A stretch of DNA of 64,000 nucleotides from Erwinia phyllosphaerae (lineage in GTDB: Bacteria > Pseudomonadota > Gammaproteobacteria > Enterobacterales > Enterobacteriaceae): the NCBI RefSeq assembly GCF_019132875.1, contig NZ_JAHSPF010000004.1, positions 358,725-422,724 on the forward strand, read 5' to 3'. Below the pieces are notes generated by a model. The model did no database searches. It was not told where the DNA came from and was given only the letters and a program-made list of their open reading frames with translations. Position 1 is the stretch's first letter; each line of letters starts with the position of its first letter. The position numbers and the translations under genes are program-made. This document shows, piece after piece, positions 37,031 through 45,330 of the stretch.

Positions 37031-37270
37031 ATGCAACAGACGGCACAAAAGGCTGGTATCAACAGCACAATCTCTGCATATTTTGCTCGCGCAGCTCTGC
37101 CTTCGCAACAGGAAACGCTGGGCTCGGTGGTCGTAGAAGTCCTGCGTTCAGGGCGCACTCTGAACCGTAAAGCTATCTGTATGCGCCTGTTAACACGTAT
37201 CGATAAAGCATCTTCGCCTGAAGAAGAACAGCATCTCCAGGAATTGATTAAGCTTCTTTTTTGCGAGTAA
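37031..37270 (+). CDS. ycgZ: YcgZ-like two-component connector protein
   Basis: 79 residues (E. coli YcgZ 78). AYFARAALPSQQETLGSVVVE and LNRKAICMRLLTRIDKASSPEEE align with E. coli RYFAKANLHTQQETLGEIV and LSRKSLCAKLLCRLEHATGEEE. In E. coli, YcgZ and its neighbours act through the Rcs phosphorelay to raise colanic acid and lower curli, under BluR control and blue light. Small, helical, soluble. CGGAG lies 8 nt before ATG 37031. First gene of an inserted ycgZ-ymgA-ariR-like group between yciB and yciA; the usual partners bluR and bluF are not in the window. Confidence 0.85.
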   Translation: MQQTAQKAGINSTISAYFARAALPSQQETLGSVVVEVLRSGRTLNRKAICMRLLTRIDKASSPEEEQHLQELIKLLFCE

Positions 37271-37346
37271 CGCTCTGTTTCTGAGCAGATTTTGTAGCCG
37301 GATACAGACAAGACTGCCGGCCTGAAAATCTTATTCAGAGAAAAAC

Positions 37347-37616
37347 ATGAAAGAGAATTATGAAAGATTGCGGGACATCCTTATCGGTAAAACAGTCCTC
37401 GGTCTCCTGAGTGAAAAATTGCCCGTCTCGTGGCATGCCGTGCTTGAAAAACTTGAAGCCACGCTAAATTCCGGGCTGGACAGTGAAAAAACGCACGCGG
37501 CCATGCTGGCTATAAAAGAAGTTAAAGAAGAGATGCGCCGCCGCGAGCCCGGTCATGCCGGACATTTGGTCAATATCCCTGCGGCAAATGATAGCGACGA
37601 CACGACCCAACATTAA
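37347..37616 (+). CDS. YmgA-like small protein
   Basis: 89 residues. ERLRDILIGKTVLGLLSEKLPVSWHAVLEKLEATLNS matches the length and layout of E. coli YmgA (ERIKYEITGQAVLQILRMKINFSLQTLIKQL). The N-terminal two thirds are helical; the tail is polar and acidic (AANDSDDTTQ). It lies 76 bp after the ycgZ-like gene and 74 bp before the ariR-like gene, the same relative order as in E. coli. Ribosome site weak (AGAGAAA). Function by analogy: connector acting on the Rcs pathway; unproven here. Confidence 0.7.
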   Translation: MKENYERLRDILIGKTVLGLLSEKLPVSWHAVLEKLEATLNSGLDSEKTHAAMLAIKEVKEEMRRREPGHAGHLVNIPAANDSDDTTQH

Positions 37617-37690
37617 CTACGATTGCCGAAAGCGACAGCCTGAGTGGGTACAGCAGCTGGCATAAACAACACTATCAGACAGGTAATGCA

Positions 37691-37948
37691 ATGATGCAGC
37701 AAAACAGTGTAGAAGCGATCCCGGTCCTGGCCCACCAGCTGCAAAATATCGATGAAAGATATGAGGATGAAAAGTTAGCCTTCAGTGAAGCCACAAGGGC
37801 TATACTGGCCGCGTCAGGCAACGTGTCTCGCAAATCGATTCTTTTCTATTTTGTTAGCGAATTAGAGAACACGACTGATGTTGTAAGAATAGACGTTCTG
37901 CGTAACTGTCTGGAGTTGCTTTTAGGCCTGAGTAAAACTGTCGAGTGA
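37691..37948 (+). CDS. ariR: AriR/YmgB-like biofilm and acid-resistance regulator
   Basis: 85 residues (E. coli AriR/YmgB 88). EDEKLAFSEATRAILAASGNVSRKSILFYFVSELENTTDVVRIDVLRNCLELLL aligns along its length with the E. coli segment EEESAVLGQAVTNLML...[21 protein letters not shown] in a Hha-like three-helix fold. E. coli AriR is a dimer that affects biofilm formation and acid resistance through RcsC. Two adjacent ATGs (37691, 37694); AGG at 37681-37683 suits the first. Third gene of the inserted group, and one of three AriR-like genes within 1 kb here. Confidence 0.8.
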   Translation: MMQQNSVEAIPVLAHQLQNIDERYEDEKLAFSEATRAILAASGNVSRKSILFYFVSELENTTDVVRIDVLRNCLELLLGLSKTVE

Positions 37949-37989
37949 CAACTCTGTTGCAGGTGTCCTCTGCACCACGCCCTGTCCTT

Positions 37990-38193
37990 TCAGTGCATTT
38001 TCCGCATAAGCATTTTGATAACTTCCTGACAGCTACCGCGGGTTTCAGGATTATCTGTCTCCTCACTGAGGTGATAAAGAGCTTCAGCAAGCTCGTGCGG
38101 TTGCAAAATTTTATCAGGCGTCAGCAGCTGTTTTACAGCCTTACCGACGAAATTAAATATCTCTTCTGAAGTACCGGATTCATGTTTTTTCAA
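37990..38193 (-). CDS. AriR-like paralogue on opposite strand
   Basis: 67 residues from a TTG start at 38193, chosen because AAAGGGGG lies 5 nt upstream. The pattern EEIFNFVGKAVKQLLTPDK...LAEALYHLSEETDNPETRGSCQEVIKMLMRKM has the same helix spacing as AriR (E-x3-G-x-A-x3-LL ... L-x3-E-x3-D-x7-I/V). It is convergent with the ariR-like gene at 37691-37948 (41-bp gap) and its start overlaps the end of a 45-codon frame (38180-38317) by 14 bases, suggesting coupling. Function unknown; by family a small connector/regulator. Confidence 0.6.
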   Translation of the reverse strand: MKKHESGTSEEIFNFVGKAVKQLLTPDKILQPHELAEALYHLSEETDNPETRGSCQEVIKMLMRKMH

Positions 38194-38317
38194 TACGCCC
38201 CCTTTTAGTGGATATATACACAGTACAGCATCTCCTTCCCGCTGTCTGCAAATGCGGCCAGTCACGCTTCAATCCGCATTTATAATCAAAAACCTTTAAC
38301 CGTTGTTTCTTGCGCAT
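38180..38317 (-). CDS. Possible 45-residue leader protein
   Basis: The minus-strand frame ATG 38317 to TGA 38180 is preceded by an excellent Shine-Dalgarno (AGGAGG, 6 nt spacing). The product is short and basic (MRKKQRLKVFDYKCGL...), with three cysteines and no recognisable family. Its last 14 bases overlap the TTG start of the AriR-like paralogue, so it may serve to deliver ribosomes to that weak start. It could also be chance; the Shine-Dalgarno is the main support. Confidence 0.35.
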   Translation of the reverse strand: MRKKQRLKVFDYKCGLKRDWPHLQTAGRRCCTVYISTKRGRIEKT

Positions 38318-38454
38318 AGCGACCTCCTGCTGACCAGAATGTAGCCAATAATCATCTGTTTCTAATGTTTCAGAGGATTATCCGGGCATTTTCCCTCTGA
38401 GCGACTACAGTCAGGGGTGAGGTTTTCATCAATCGTTCAAATGGAGGAATTACC

Positions 38455-38715
38455 GTGTTTTTTCAAGACGACGAGAAAGGCCACGTCATTATTGGCGAAG
38501 CGGCACTGCACCTGGCGCTGGCTCAAAAAGAGATTACCGTTATGTCTCTTATCGCCGAGCTTGGACGCATGGCTGTAGATCACAGCGGTGACGCGCGTTT
38601 GCTTGAGCTTTCTGAAGCCCGGAACTGGCTAAGAACGTTCATCACGCCGGGTATCACCAGGCAGCCTGTGCCGTACCTGCAGAATTTTGTAAGCCTGAAC
38701 GAAGACAAGAACTAA
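38455..38715 (+). CDS. AriR-like small protein
   Basis: 86 residues, starting at GTG 38455 with GGAGG 7 nt upstream. The segment HVIIGEAALHLALAQKEITVMSLIAELGRMAVDHSGDARLLELSEARNWL follows the AriR helix pattern (G-x-A-x2-L-L ... I-x-x-L ... D-x-R-L). A C-terminal extension of about 30 residues (TFITPGITRQPVPYLQNF) is not found in AriR. Divergent from the minus-strand pair (137 bp between starts), so the two share a promoter region. Probably a fourth member of the inserted regulator group. Function unknown. Confidence 0.6.
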   Translation: MFFQDDEKGHVIIGEAALHLALAQKEITVMSLIAELGRMAVDHSGDARLLELSEARNWLRTFITPGITRQPVPYLQNFVSLNEDKN

Positions 38716-39160
38716 CGCCAGTGGACGTAGTCCGGCTCTGGCCGGAAAACGATAGCGAAAGATGACCTCACAGGTCGCGCGAAAGCGTGTACCGGCCGGA
38801 GATATTGTCAGGGAGGACACCATCCCGGTACTCAGTTTCATACGGATATATCCTCAGTACTCTCTCACCAGAACCCTGAAGATACGCTTTTATTGTTATA
38901 CAGAAGCGTGCCTCCTGCTATCCCTGCTTCGTGCCCGGCCTTTTGATGGGCTCGTTTGCGCGCCTGTTAATGTATAAAAAGTGTGTACAGAAGCCTTTCG
39001 GGTTAAAATAAGATGCGGCACAACAATGCGCTAACCGCATATAATCAGTTAACAGCACAACAAAAACCCGGCACTTTTTAGCTAACGGCCAGGCAGTTTT
39101 TCAGAAAAACAATTCAGTACCCGTGGTAAATCGGGCCTTTAATTTTATCGGAAGCAAATA
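38716..39160. other. Intergenic region before yciA
   Basis: 445 bases with no supported gene. It must hold the yciA promoter. A small stem CCGGC-TCTG-GCCGG lies at about 38731-38744, just after the AriR-like gene, without a T tract. Nothing else is recognised. Confidence 0.4.
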
Positions 39161-39580
39161 ATGAGCGAAGAACAACGACTCCCGCAGGGCGAAATGGTGC
39201 TGCGAACGCTGGCGATGCCTGCGGATACCAACGCCAACGGCGATATCTTTGGCGGCTGGCTAATGTCGCAAATGGATATGGGCGGCGCGATTCTGGCGAA
39301 AGAGATTGCCAATGGCCGCGTGGTGACCGTCAGAGTGGACGGCATGACCTTTTTGAAACCGGTGGCGGTTGGCGACGTGGTGAGCTGTCATGCCCGCTGT
39401 ATCCGAACCGGCAGCAGCTCTATTACCATTAATGTTGAAGTATGGATTAAGAAAGTCTCTTCCGAGCCGATTGGTCAGCGCTACTGTACGACCGAAGCGG
39501 TCTTTATCTATGTGGCCGTGGACGGCGAAGGTAAAGCCCGCCCGCTTCCGGCTGATAAAAGCCATTTTAGCGAAGCGTAA
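39161..39580 (+). CDS. yciA: Acyl-CoA thioesterase YciA
   Basis: Hotdog-fold thioesterase that hydrolyses a broad range of acyl-CoAs. 139 residues (E. coli 132). The hotdog signature TNANGDIFGGWLMSQMDMGGAILAK carries the conserved Asn and Asp residues; VTVRVDGMTFLKPVAVGDVV is the central helix-strand pair. Convergent with tonB as in E. coli, with a shared hairpin between them. ATG 39161 follows a GGAAGC element. Confidence 0.96.
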   Translation: MSEEQRLPQGEMVLRTLAMPADTNANGDIFGGWLMSQMDMGGAILAKEIANGRVVTVRVDGMTFLKPVAVGDVVSCHARCIRTGSSSITINVEVWIKKVSSEPIGQRYCTTEAVFIYVAVDGEGKARPLPADKSHFSEA

Positions 39581-39589
39581 CCTTCACCG

Positions 39590-39618
39590 GCGCGCTGAAA
39601 GATCGGTCTTCAGCGCGC
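39590..39618. terminator. Hairpin between convergent yciA and tonB
   Basis: GCGCGCTGAA (39590-39599) pairs perfectly with TTCAGCGCGC (39609-39618) around AGATCGGTC. It is placed like the bidirectional tonB terminator of E. coli, but T tracts are poor. Confidence 0.6.
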
Positions 39619-39629
39619 TGGCGTGAGCT

Positions 39630-40379
39630 TTACTCAATGCTTGAACCACCATTAATTTTAAAAACGATGTTCATGGTTTGGTCTTTGCCAGGTTTGCCTG
39701 GCTCATATCGCCATTTCCGCACAGCTTCTTTTATTGTACGTTCAAACATATTGCGCGGCTGAGCTTCGATAATACGCAGATTATCAATCTGACCGGAAGC
39801 ATCGACATCAAACTTGATACGCACATGGCCCTCAATCCGTAAAGCAGAAGCTCGCGGTGGGTAGATCGGCTTATCTACTCTTAACGCTTTTGGCCCGCTT
39901 GCAACGGCAGTAGAAGCAGAAGGCGCATTAGAGGTCTTTGGCGCGGTAGAGGGTTTGGTTGCCGTTGCCGTTTTGTCGTTATTCAACGGCGCGGCCTGGC
40001 GCGGCTCTTCACGCGGTTTCACCTCTTTTTTATGCTTCACCACCTCTTTCTTTGGCTTTGGCCTGGGCTTGGGCTTGGGAACAGGTTTGGGGATCGGCAC
40101 CGGCTCCGCTTTTGGCGGCTCTGGCTCTGGCACAGGTTCCGGTTCCGGCTCGGGTTCCGCTACCGGCTGGGGAGTAGGCTGAGGCGCTGGCTGGGGTTCA
40201 GGCTGCACTTCAGGCGCGACCAGAGAGACGCTGATGGGCTGAGACGCTTTCGGTACGGGCACCACCTGATGAAATGAAGCATAGAGTATCCCGCCTATCA
40301 CCACGGCGTGCAGCCCCAGGGAAAAAAGCGTCGGCAGTGAAATACGGCGTGGAAAAGAAGTTTCGGTCAGCGTCGTCAT
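39630..40379 (-). CDS. tonB: TonB energy transducer
   Basis: Carries proton-motive energy from ExbBD to outer-membrane receptors for siderophores and vitamin B12. ATG 40379 gives 249 residues (E. coli 239); the frame opens to 40451 but MTTLTETSFPRRISLPTLFS is the proper N-terminus. Transmembrane anchor at about 17-36, then a Pro-Glu stretch (60-95) followed by a Pro-Lys stretch (96-112) that spans the periplasm, an Ala/Thr/Ser linker, and the C-terminal domain (about 160-249) with DKPIYPPRASALRIEGHV and RKWRYEPGKP. A Fur-type site lies over its promoter (40412-40432). Confidence 0.97.
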   Translation of the reverse strand: MTTLTETSFPRRISLPTLFSLGLHAVVIGGILYASFHQVVPVPKASQPISVSLVAPEVQPEPQPAPQPTPQPVAEPEPEPEPVPEPEPPKAEPVPIPKPVPKPKPRPKPKKEVVKHKKEVKPREEPRQAAPLNNDKTATATKPSTAPKTSNAPSASTAVASGPKALRVDKPIYPPRASALRIEGHVRIKFDVDASGQIDNLRIIEAQPRNMFERTIKEAVRKWRYEPGKPGKDQTMNIVFKINGGSSIE

Positions 40380-40411
40380 AATCTTTCTGCGATAAAAGTT
40401 GAAGCGTAAGT

Positions 40412-40432
40412 GTAAATGCAAATAGCAATCAG
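40412..40432 (-). promoter_or_regulatory. Fur-type operator of tonB
   Basis: On the minus strand, TGATTGCTATTTGCATTTA is nearly identical to the sequence at the E. coli tonB promoter that Fur binds. It lies about 35-50 bp before the tonB start, consistent with iron repression. Confidence 0.7.
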
Positions 40433-40581
40433 TTTCAACAACTCGCCTCATTTCCGGCGCGATTTTGTCAGAAAAGGTGTTGGCTGCCGTCGCCTGGTTC
40501 GCTTCGTCATCTTTCGTTTGCAGAATAGCGAACGATGACTTAACGTGAAGTCCACTTTTACCGACACCGACAGGAGTTAAC

Positions 40582-40878
40582 GTGCTCTACGTAATTTATG
40601 CGGAAGATAATGCAGATTCACTGGAAAAGCGTCAAGCCGTACGCCCTGCTCACCTGGCGCGCCTGCAGCTGCTGCAGGATGAAGGACGCCTGATTATTGC
40701 CGGGCCGATGCCGGCCGTTGACAGCAATGAACCTGGCGCGGCGGGTTTTTCCGGATCGACCATTATTGCTGAGTTTACCTCCCTGGAAGAGGCGCAGTCT
40801 TGGGCGCAGGACGATCCCTACGTTGCCGCAGGCGTTTACAAGCAGGTTGCCGTTAAGCCTTTCAAGAAAACGTTTTAA
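40582..40878 (+). CDS. yciI: YciI family protein
   Basis: Ferredoxin-like dimeric alpha/beta protein of unknown enzymatic role. 98 residues, starting at GTG 40582 with AGGAG 7 nt upstream. [43 protein letters not shown] and DPYVAAGVY closely match E. coli YciI, including the His-Asp pair (RPAHL, DPY) suggested as an active site in the YCII family. Upstream of and divergent from tonB, as in E. coli. Confidence 0.96.
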   Translation: MLYVIYAEDNADSLEKRQAVRPAHLARLQLLQDEGRLIIAGPMPAVDSNEPGAAGFSGSTIIAEFTSLEEAQSWAQDDPYVAAGVYKQVAVKPFKKTF

Positions 40879-40899
40879 CCCTTACTACCAGATGACTAA

Positions 40900-40998
40900 A
40901 TGAAAATTGGCTATCTTTTTCCCGCTGCGGTCGGGATAGCTGGCGCGGTGCTGCTGGTCTGGTTTATCGCCAGCGGCGCATGGATGCCGGGCGCATAA
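40900..40998 (+). CDS. YoaK-like small membrane protein (32 aa)
   Basis: ATG 40900 to TAA 40998, 32 residues, beginning MKIGYLFPAAVGIAGAVLLV and ending ASGAWMPGA. E. coli YoaK (32 residues, starting MRIGIIFPVVIF and ending GGYAAPGA) has the same length, a single hydrophobic helix and the same C-terminal PGA. E. coli yoaK is elsewhere in its chromosome, so the position after yciI is different. No good Shine-Dalgarno is seen; a 3-codon frame ATG ACT AAA TGA (40892-40903) overlaps the start, hinting at coupling. Function unknown. Confidence 0.7.
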   Translation: MKIGYLFPAAVGIAGAVLLVWFIASGAWMPGA

Positions 40999-41024
40999 AT
41001 ACCGGCAACGGGCCAGAAATGGAA

Positions 41025-41044
41025 AACCCGCCGACCGGCGGGTT
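41025..41044 (+). terminator. Stem-loop, first of a similar pair
   Basis: AACCCGCCG and CGGCGGGTT around AC form a strong stem downstream of the yoaK-like gene; no T run follows. Confidence 0.5.
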
Positions 41045-41095
41045 CAGGCTGCTGCCTCCCTGAAGCGACGGGAGCCTGCACGTTGTTAACAACAA

Positions 41096-41117
41096 AAACC
41101 CGCTAACCGGCGGGTTT
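41096..41117. terminator. Stem-loop terminator after yciY, second of a similar pair
   Basis: AAACCCGC (41096-41103) and GCGGGTTT (41110-41117) pair, with A- and T-rich flanks, directly next to the yciY stop (41124). The stem sequence nearly repeats that at 41025-41044. Confidence 0.65.
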
Positions 41118-41123
41118 GTTGTT

Positions 41124-41297
41124 TCAGACCAGCTGGGTGATAAACAGAATAGAACGCCGCTGCTGCTGGCTCAGCTGATGGCGAATAGCATGCATGCGGC
41201 CATAGCGTCTGGACTGGCCTTCCAGCCAGCGTGCCCGGCGGCGCTGAATCTGGCGCGACATCCGCCAGCGTGCGACTTCATTTCTACTCCGTCTCAT
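41124..41297 (-). CDS. yciY: YciY family basic small protein
   Basis: 57 residues from ATG 41297, exactly the E. coli YciY length; the open frame continues upstream to 41402 but AGAGGG just before 41297 and the E. coli alignment (MKRSRTEVGRWRM...RWLEGQSRR) fix the start. Sequence MRRSRNEVARWRMSRQ...ARWLEGQSRRYGRMHAIR is extremely Arg-rich, suggesting nucleic-acid binding. Function unknown. Divergent from clsA as in E. coli. The E. coli neighbour kch is absent. Confidence 0.92.
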   Translation of the reverse strand: MRRSRNEVARWRMSRQIQRRRARWLEGQSRRYGRMHAIRHQLSQQQRRSILFITQLV

Positions 41298-41443
41298 TTC
41301 ACCCTCTGTGCTAACAAAAACTCGCGCCGCATTATAAAGATTTTTGCCGTCAGGCCAAGTCCGATCGCTTAAGGAAAAGGTTTCGTCCGCCGCCATCTGC
41401 ACGTAAACTCCTGTAATCAGAGGTGAACGGGACTTCCACTTTT

Positions 41444-42904
41444 ATGACGACTTTTTATACTTTTGTCAGCTGGCTGCTGGTTTTTGGTTACTGGCTGCTG
41501 ATTGCCGGCGTGACGCTACGCGTTCTGATGAAGCGGCGGACGGTGCCTTCTGCGATGGCCTGGCTGCTGGTCATCTATATTCTGCCGCTGGTGGGCATTG
41601 TGGCCTATCTCTCTTTCGGCGAGCTGCATCTGGGAAAGCGACGTGCCGAGCGCGCACGTACCATGTGGCCTTCTACCGCCAAATGGCTTAACGATTTGAA
41701 GTCGTGCCACTCTATTTTTGCCCGGGACAACAGCGACGTGGCCCGCTCTCTGTTTCAACTTTGTGAAAACCGTCAGGGCATCGCGGGCGTTAAGGGCAAT
41801 CAGCTACAGCTGCTGACCTCGACGGACGATACCATGCAGGCGCTGATCCGCGATATCCAGCTCGCCCGCCACAATATTGAGATGGTTTTTTATATCTGGC
41901 AGCCCGGTGGCATGGCGGATGAAGTGGCGGAAACGCTGATGGCGGCGGCGCGGCGCGGCGTTCACTGTCGCCTGATGCTCGATTCTGCGGGCAGCGTGCA
42001 GTTCTTCCGTAGTCCCTGGCCCGCGATGATGCGCAATGCCGGTATCGACGTGGTTGAATCGCTGAAGGTTAGCCTGCTGCGCGTTTTTCTGCGCCGCATG
42101 GATTTGCGTCAGCATCGTAAAGTGGTACTGATTGATAACTATATTGCCTATACCGGCAGCATGAATCTGGTCGATCCGCGCTACTTTAAGCAGGATGCGG
42201 GCGTGGGCCAGTGGATCGATCTGATGGCGCGTATGGAAGGCCCGGTCGCCACCACGATGGGCATTATTTACTCCTGCGACTGGGAAATTGAGACCGGGAA
42301 ACGCATTTTACCGCCGCCGCCCGACGGTACGATTATGCCTTTTGAACAAGAAAGCGGCCATACGATTCAGGTCATTGCTTCCGGGCCCGGCTTCCCGGAG
42401 GATTTGATCCACCAGGCGTTGCTGACGGCGGTCTATTCAGCCCGCGAACAGCTGATTATGACCACGCCCTACTTTGTACCGAGCGACGATCTGCTGCACG
42501 CTATCTGCACCGCCGCCCAGCGTGGCGTTGAGGTCAGTATTATCGTGCCCAAACATAACGATTCGCTGCTGGTGGACTGGGCGAGCCGCTCCTTTTTCGC
42601 TGAGTTACTGGAGGCAGGCGTCAGAATTTATCAGTTTGAAGATGGTTTGCTGCATACTAAAAGCGTGCTGGTCGACGGGCAGCTTAGCCTGGTCGGCACG
42701 GTCAACCTGGATATGCGCAGCCTGTGGCTAAATTTTGAGATTACCCTGGTGATTGATGACGATGGTTTCGGTAGCGATCTGGCCAGGGTCCAGGACGACT
42801 ATATCGCCCGTTCGCAGCTGCTTGACGCCAAACGCTGGCTGCAGCGCGCTTACTGGCAGCGAATTGTTGAACGACTGTTTTACTTCTTTAGTCCGTTGTT
42901 GTAA
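41444..42904 (+). CDS. clsA: Cardiolipin synthase A
   Basis: Condenses two phosphatidylglycerol molecules to cardiolipin plus glycerol at the inner membrane. ATG 41444 ([12 protein letters not shown]) gives 486 residues, the E. coli ClsA length; a start at 41423 would add 7. Two N-terminal membrane helices (about 3-30 and 37-60) precede two phospholipase-D HKD motifs: [18 protein letters not shown] (His224, Lys226, Asp231) and [18 protein letters not shown] in the second half. C-terminal [11 protein letters not shown] as in E. coli. Followed by yciU. Confidence 0.97.
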   Translation: MTTFYTFVSWLLVFGYWLLIAGVTLRVLMKRRTVPSAMAWLLVIYILPLVGIVAYLSFGELHLGKRRAERARTMWPSTAKWLNDLKSCHSIFARDNSDVARSLFQLCENRQGIAGVKGNQLQLLTSTDDTMQALIRDIQLARHNIEMVFYIWQPGGMADEVAETLMAAARRGVHCRLMLDSAGSVQFFRSPWPAMMRNAGIDVVESLKVSLLRVFLRRMDLRQHRKVVLIDNYIAYTGSMNLVDPRYFKQDAGVGQWIDLMARMEGPVATTMGIIYSCDWEIETGKRILPPPPDGTIMPFEQESGHTIQVIASGPGFPEDLIHQALLTAVYSAREQLIMTTPYFVPSDDLLHAICTAAQRGVEVSIIVPKHNDSLLVDWASRSFFAELLEAGVRIYQFEDGLLHTKSVLVDGQLSLVGTVNLDMRSLWLNFEITLVIDDDGFGSDLARVQDDYIARSQLLDAKRWLQRAYWQRIVERLFYFFSPLL

Positions 42905-42938
42905 AACGGGCGGAATTGCACAGCGCCCTGAGGGCATT

Positions 42939-43274
42939 ATGGGAAACTTTATGGATTTGAATAACCGCCTTACCGAAGATGAAACGCTGGAACAGGCTTA
43001 TGATATTTTCCTTGAGCTGGCGGGCGATAACCTCGATCCGGCCGATATCATCCTGTTCAATCTTCAGTTTGAAGAGCGTGGCGGCGCAGAGCTACACGAC
43101 CCGGCTGAAGACTGGGCCGAGCACGTGGATTTCGATCTCAACCCGGACTTTTTTGCCGAAGTGGTTATTGGCCTGGGCGAGAGCGAAGAAGATCCGGTCA
43201 CCGACATTTTTGCTCGCGTGCTGCTGTGCCGCGAAAAAGACCACAAGCTTTGCCATATCCTGTGGCGTGAGTAA
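42939..43274 (+). CDS. yciU: YciU, dsDNA-mimic protein (DUF440)
   Basis: Strongly acidic small protein of the HI1450/YciU family, whose structure mimics double-stranded DNA and is thought to compete for DNA-binding proteins. ATG 42939 (GAGGG 5 nt upstream) gives 111 residues; a second ATG at 42951 would give 107 (E. coli 109). [64 protein letters not shown] and [15 protein letters not shown] are the family blocks. 34 bp after clsA and possibly cotranscribed; convergent with oppF. Confidence 0.95.
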   Translation: MGNFMDLNNRLTEDETLEQAYDIFLELAGDNLDPADIILFNLQFEERGGAELHDPAEDWAEHVDFDLNPDFFAEVVIGLGESEEDPVTDIFARVLLCREKDHKLCHILWRE

Positions 43275-43310
43275 CCGTAAACCGCAGCCAGACGCTGCGG
43301 TTTAACCCTC

Positions 43311-44312
43311 TTATAACGGATCTACCTTCAGACAAGAAACCGCATGACGGAAACTGCCTTCCAGCAGCGGCCTTGTCACGGCACACTCCGGCCCCGCTAT
43401 CGGACAGCGCGTGCGGAAAACGCAGCCTGACGGCGGATTGATTGGCGACGGTAGCTCTCCTTCCAGCAGCTGAATGACCTTGTTTTTTTCCAGATCGGGA
43501 TCGGGGATCGGCACGGCGGACATCAGCGCGCGCGTGTAGGGATGCTGTGGATTCTGATACACCTCGTCATAGGTGCCCAGCTCCACCGCATGGCCCAGAT
43601 ACATCACCAGAACGCGATCCGAAATATGCTTAACTACCGCCAGGTCGTGCGCGATAAAAATAAGGGAAAGCCCCATTTCCCGCTGTAGCTGCTGCAAAAG
43701 GTTGACGACCTGCGCCTGAATGGAAACGTCCAGCGCGGAAACCGGCTCGTCACAGATAATCAGCTTTGGCTCCAGGATCAGCGCGCGGGCGATGCCGATA
43801 CGCTGGCACTGGCCGCCAGAAAACTCGTGCGGATAGCGGTTGATCAGATTCGGCAACAGCCCCACCTTCATCATCATCGTCCTGACCCGCTCTTTGACCT
43901 CCTGCCGCGCCATTCGGGGATGATAGGTACGCAGCGGCTCGGCAATAATATCGCCGATGGTCATCCGGGGATTCAGCGAGGCCAGCGGATCCTGAAAAAT
44001 CATCTGGATATCGCTGCGCGCCTTGCGCCACTCCTCCTCGCTCTGCCCCAACAGATCGCGGCCAAGCCAGGCGACGCGGCCCGCCGTGGCGTTAACCAGG
44101 CCAATGATAGCGCGCGCCAGCGTCGACTTTCCGCAGCCGGATTCGCCTACCACGCCCAGCGTTTCACCTTCATAAAGGCGCAGGCTGACGCCATCCACGG
44201 CCTTCAGCGTCTTAGGCGGCTGCCAGAACCACTGCTTGCCGTCTTTAATCGAAAAGTGGACTTTAAGATCGGCTATTTCCAGCAGCACTCTTTTTTCAGC
44301 TACAGCGTTCAT
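43311..44312 (-). CDS. oppF: Oligopeptide ABC transporter ATPase OppF
   Basis: One of two ATPases of the OppABCDF importer. 333 residues (E. coli 334). Walker [10 protein letters not shown]-loop [12 protein letters not shown], signature [16 protein letters not shown], Walker [14 protein letters not shown] and H-loop IFIAHDLAV. The C-terminal oligopeptide/dipeptide extension has the Cys motif [15 protein letters not shown]...SC, likely the [4Fe-4S]-type site of Dpp/Opp ATPases. Overlaps oppD by 4 bases. Last gene of the operon. Confidence 0.97.
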   Translation of the reverse strand: MNAVAEKRVLLEIADLKVHFSIKDGKQWFWQPPKTLKAVDGVSLRLYEGETLGVVGESGCGKSTLARAIIGLVNATAGRVAWLGRDLLGQSEEEWRKARSDIQMIFQDPLASLNPRMTIGDIIAEPLRTYHPRMARQEVKERVRTMMMKVGLLPNLINRYPHEFSGGQCQRIGIARALILEPKLIICDEPVSALDVSIQAQVVNLLQQLQREMGLSLIFIAHDLAVVKHISDRVLVMYLGHAVELGTYDEVYQNPQHPYTRALMSAVPIPDPDLEKNKVIQLLEGELPSPINPPSGCVFRTRCPIAGPECAVTRPLLEGSFRHAVSCLKVDPL

Positions 44313-45319
44313 ACCAGCTCCTCCGCAGGTTTAAAACAGGCGCGCAGGCGGCTTTCGCCAAAAGGCGTCAGTGGCGGCATGGTGGCGCAAACTTCCATCG
44401 CATGAGGACAGCGAGGCTGGAACGGACAGCCTTTTGGCAGCCGCAACAGGTTAGGCGGATTACCGGGGATAGTCGTCAAGGTTTCGCCCTGCGCATCCAG
44501 ACGCGGAACGGCATTCAGCAGGCCAATCGAATAAGGATGCGTAGGCTGATAAAAGATATCGCGCGCTTTGCCATACTCCATCGTTCTGCCTGCATACATC
44601 ACCAGCACCCGATCGCAGATCCCCGCTACCACGCCAAGATCGTGCGTGATCATTATGATTGCGGTGTTGAATTCTCTTTTCAGGTCGTTAAGCAGCGTCA
44701 TAATTTGCGCCTGCACGGTAACGTCCAGCGCGGTAGTGGGTTCATCGGCAATCAGCAGCTTAGGCCGGCAGAGCAGCGCCATCGCAATCATTACGCGCTG
44801 CCGCATACCGCCAGAGAACTCGTGCGGATACATTTTCATGCGCTTGCGGGCCTCCGGCATTTTTACCGCATCCAGCATGCGTACCGACTCTTCAAACGCC
44901 TGCGCGCTGCTCATGCCCTTATGCAGCTGCAGCACTTCCATCAGCTGTTCGCCAACGCGCATATAGGGATTGAGCGAGGTCATCGGATCCTGAAAAATCA
45001 TGGCAATCTGTTCAGCACGCAGCCGGTTTAGCTTTTTTTCCGGCAGGTTGAGGATCTCTGAACCATTGAAGCTGGCCGAGCCGCCGATACGGCCGTTGCT
45101 GGCCAACAGGCCCATCAGCGCAAAGGCCGTTTGCGATTTACCGGAACCGGACTCGCCAACGATGCCTAAGGTTTCACCTGCCCGCAGGTCAAAATTCAGA
45201 TCGTTAACGGCGGTAACGTCGCCATCAGGCGTGGCAAAGGTAACGCGTAAATCTTTTACCGACAGCAGCAGCTCGCCCGTTTGTTGCGCCATTGCAGGCC
45301 TGAGTTGGGTCACGTTCAT
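44309..45319 (-). CDS. oppD: Oligopeptide ABC transporter ATPase OppD
   Basis: Partner ATPase of OppF. 336 residues (E. coli 337). Walker [10 protein letters not shown]-loop [12 protein letters not shown], signature [16 protein letters not shown], Walker [13 protein letters not shown] and switch His in MITHDLGV. C-terminal Cys motif [15 protein letters not shown]...C. ATG 45319, 11 bp after the oppC stop. Overlap with oppF ensures equal synthesis of the heterodimer. Confidence 0.97.
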   Translation of the reverse strand: MNVTQLRPAMAQQTGELLLSVKDLRVTFATPDGDVTAVNDLNFDLRAGETLGIVGESGSGKSQTAFALMGLLASNGRIGGSASFNGSEILNLPEKKLNRLRAEQIAMIFQDPMTSLNPYMRVGEQLMEVLQLHKGMSSAQAFEESVRMLDAVKMPEARKRMKMYPHEFSGGMRQRVMIAMALLCRPKLLIADEPTTALDVTVQAQIMTLLNDLKREFNTAIIMITHDLGVVAGICDRVLVMYAGRTMEYGKARDIFYQPTHPYSIGLLNAVPRLDAQGETLTTIPGNPPNLLRLPKGCPFQPRCPHAMEVCATMPPLTPFGESRLRACFKPAEELV

Positions 45320-45330
45320 CGGGAAACTCC

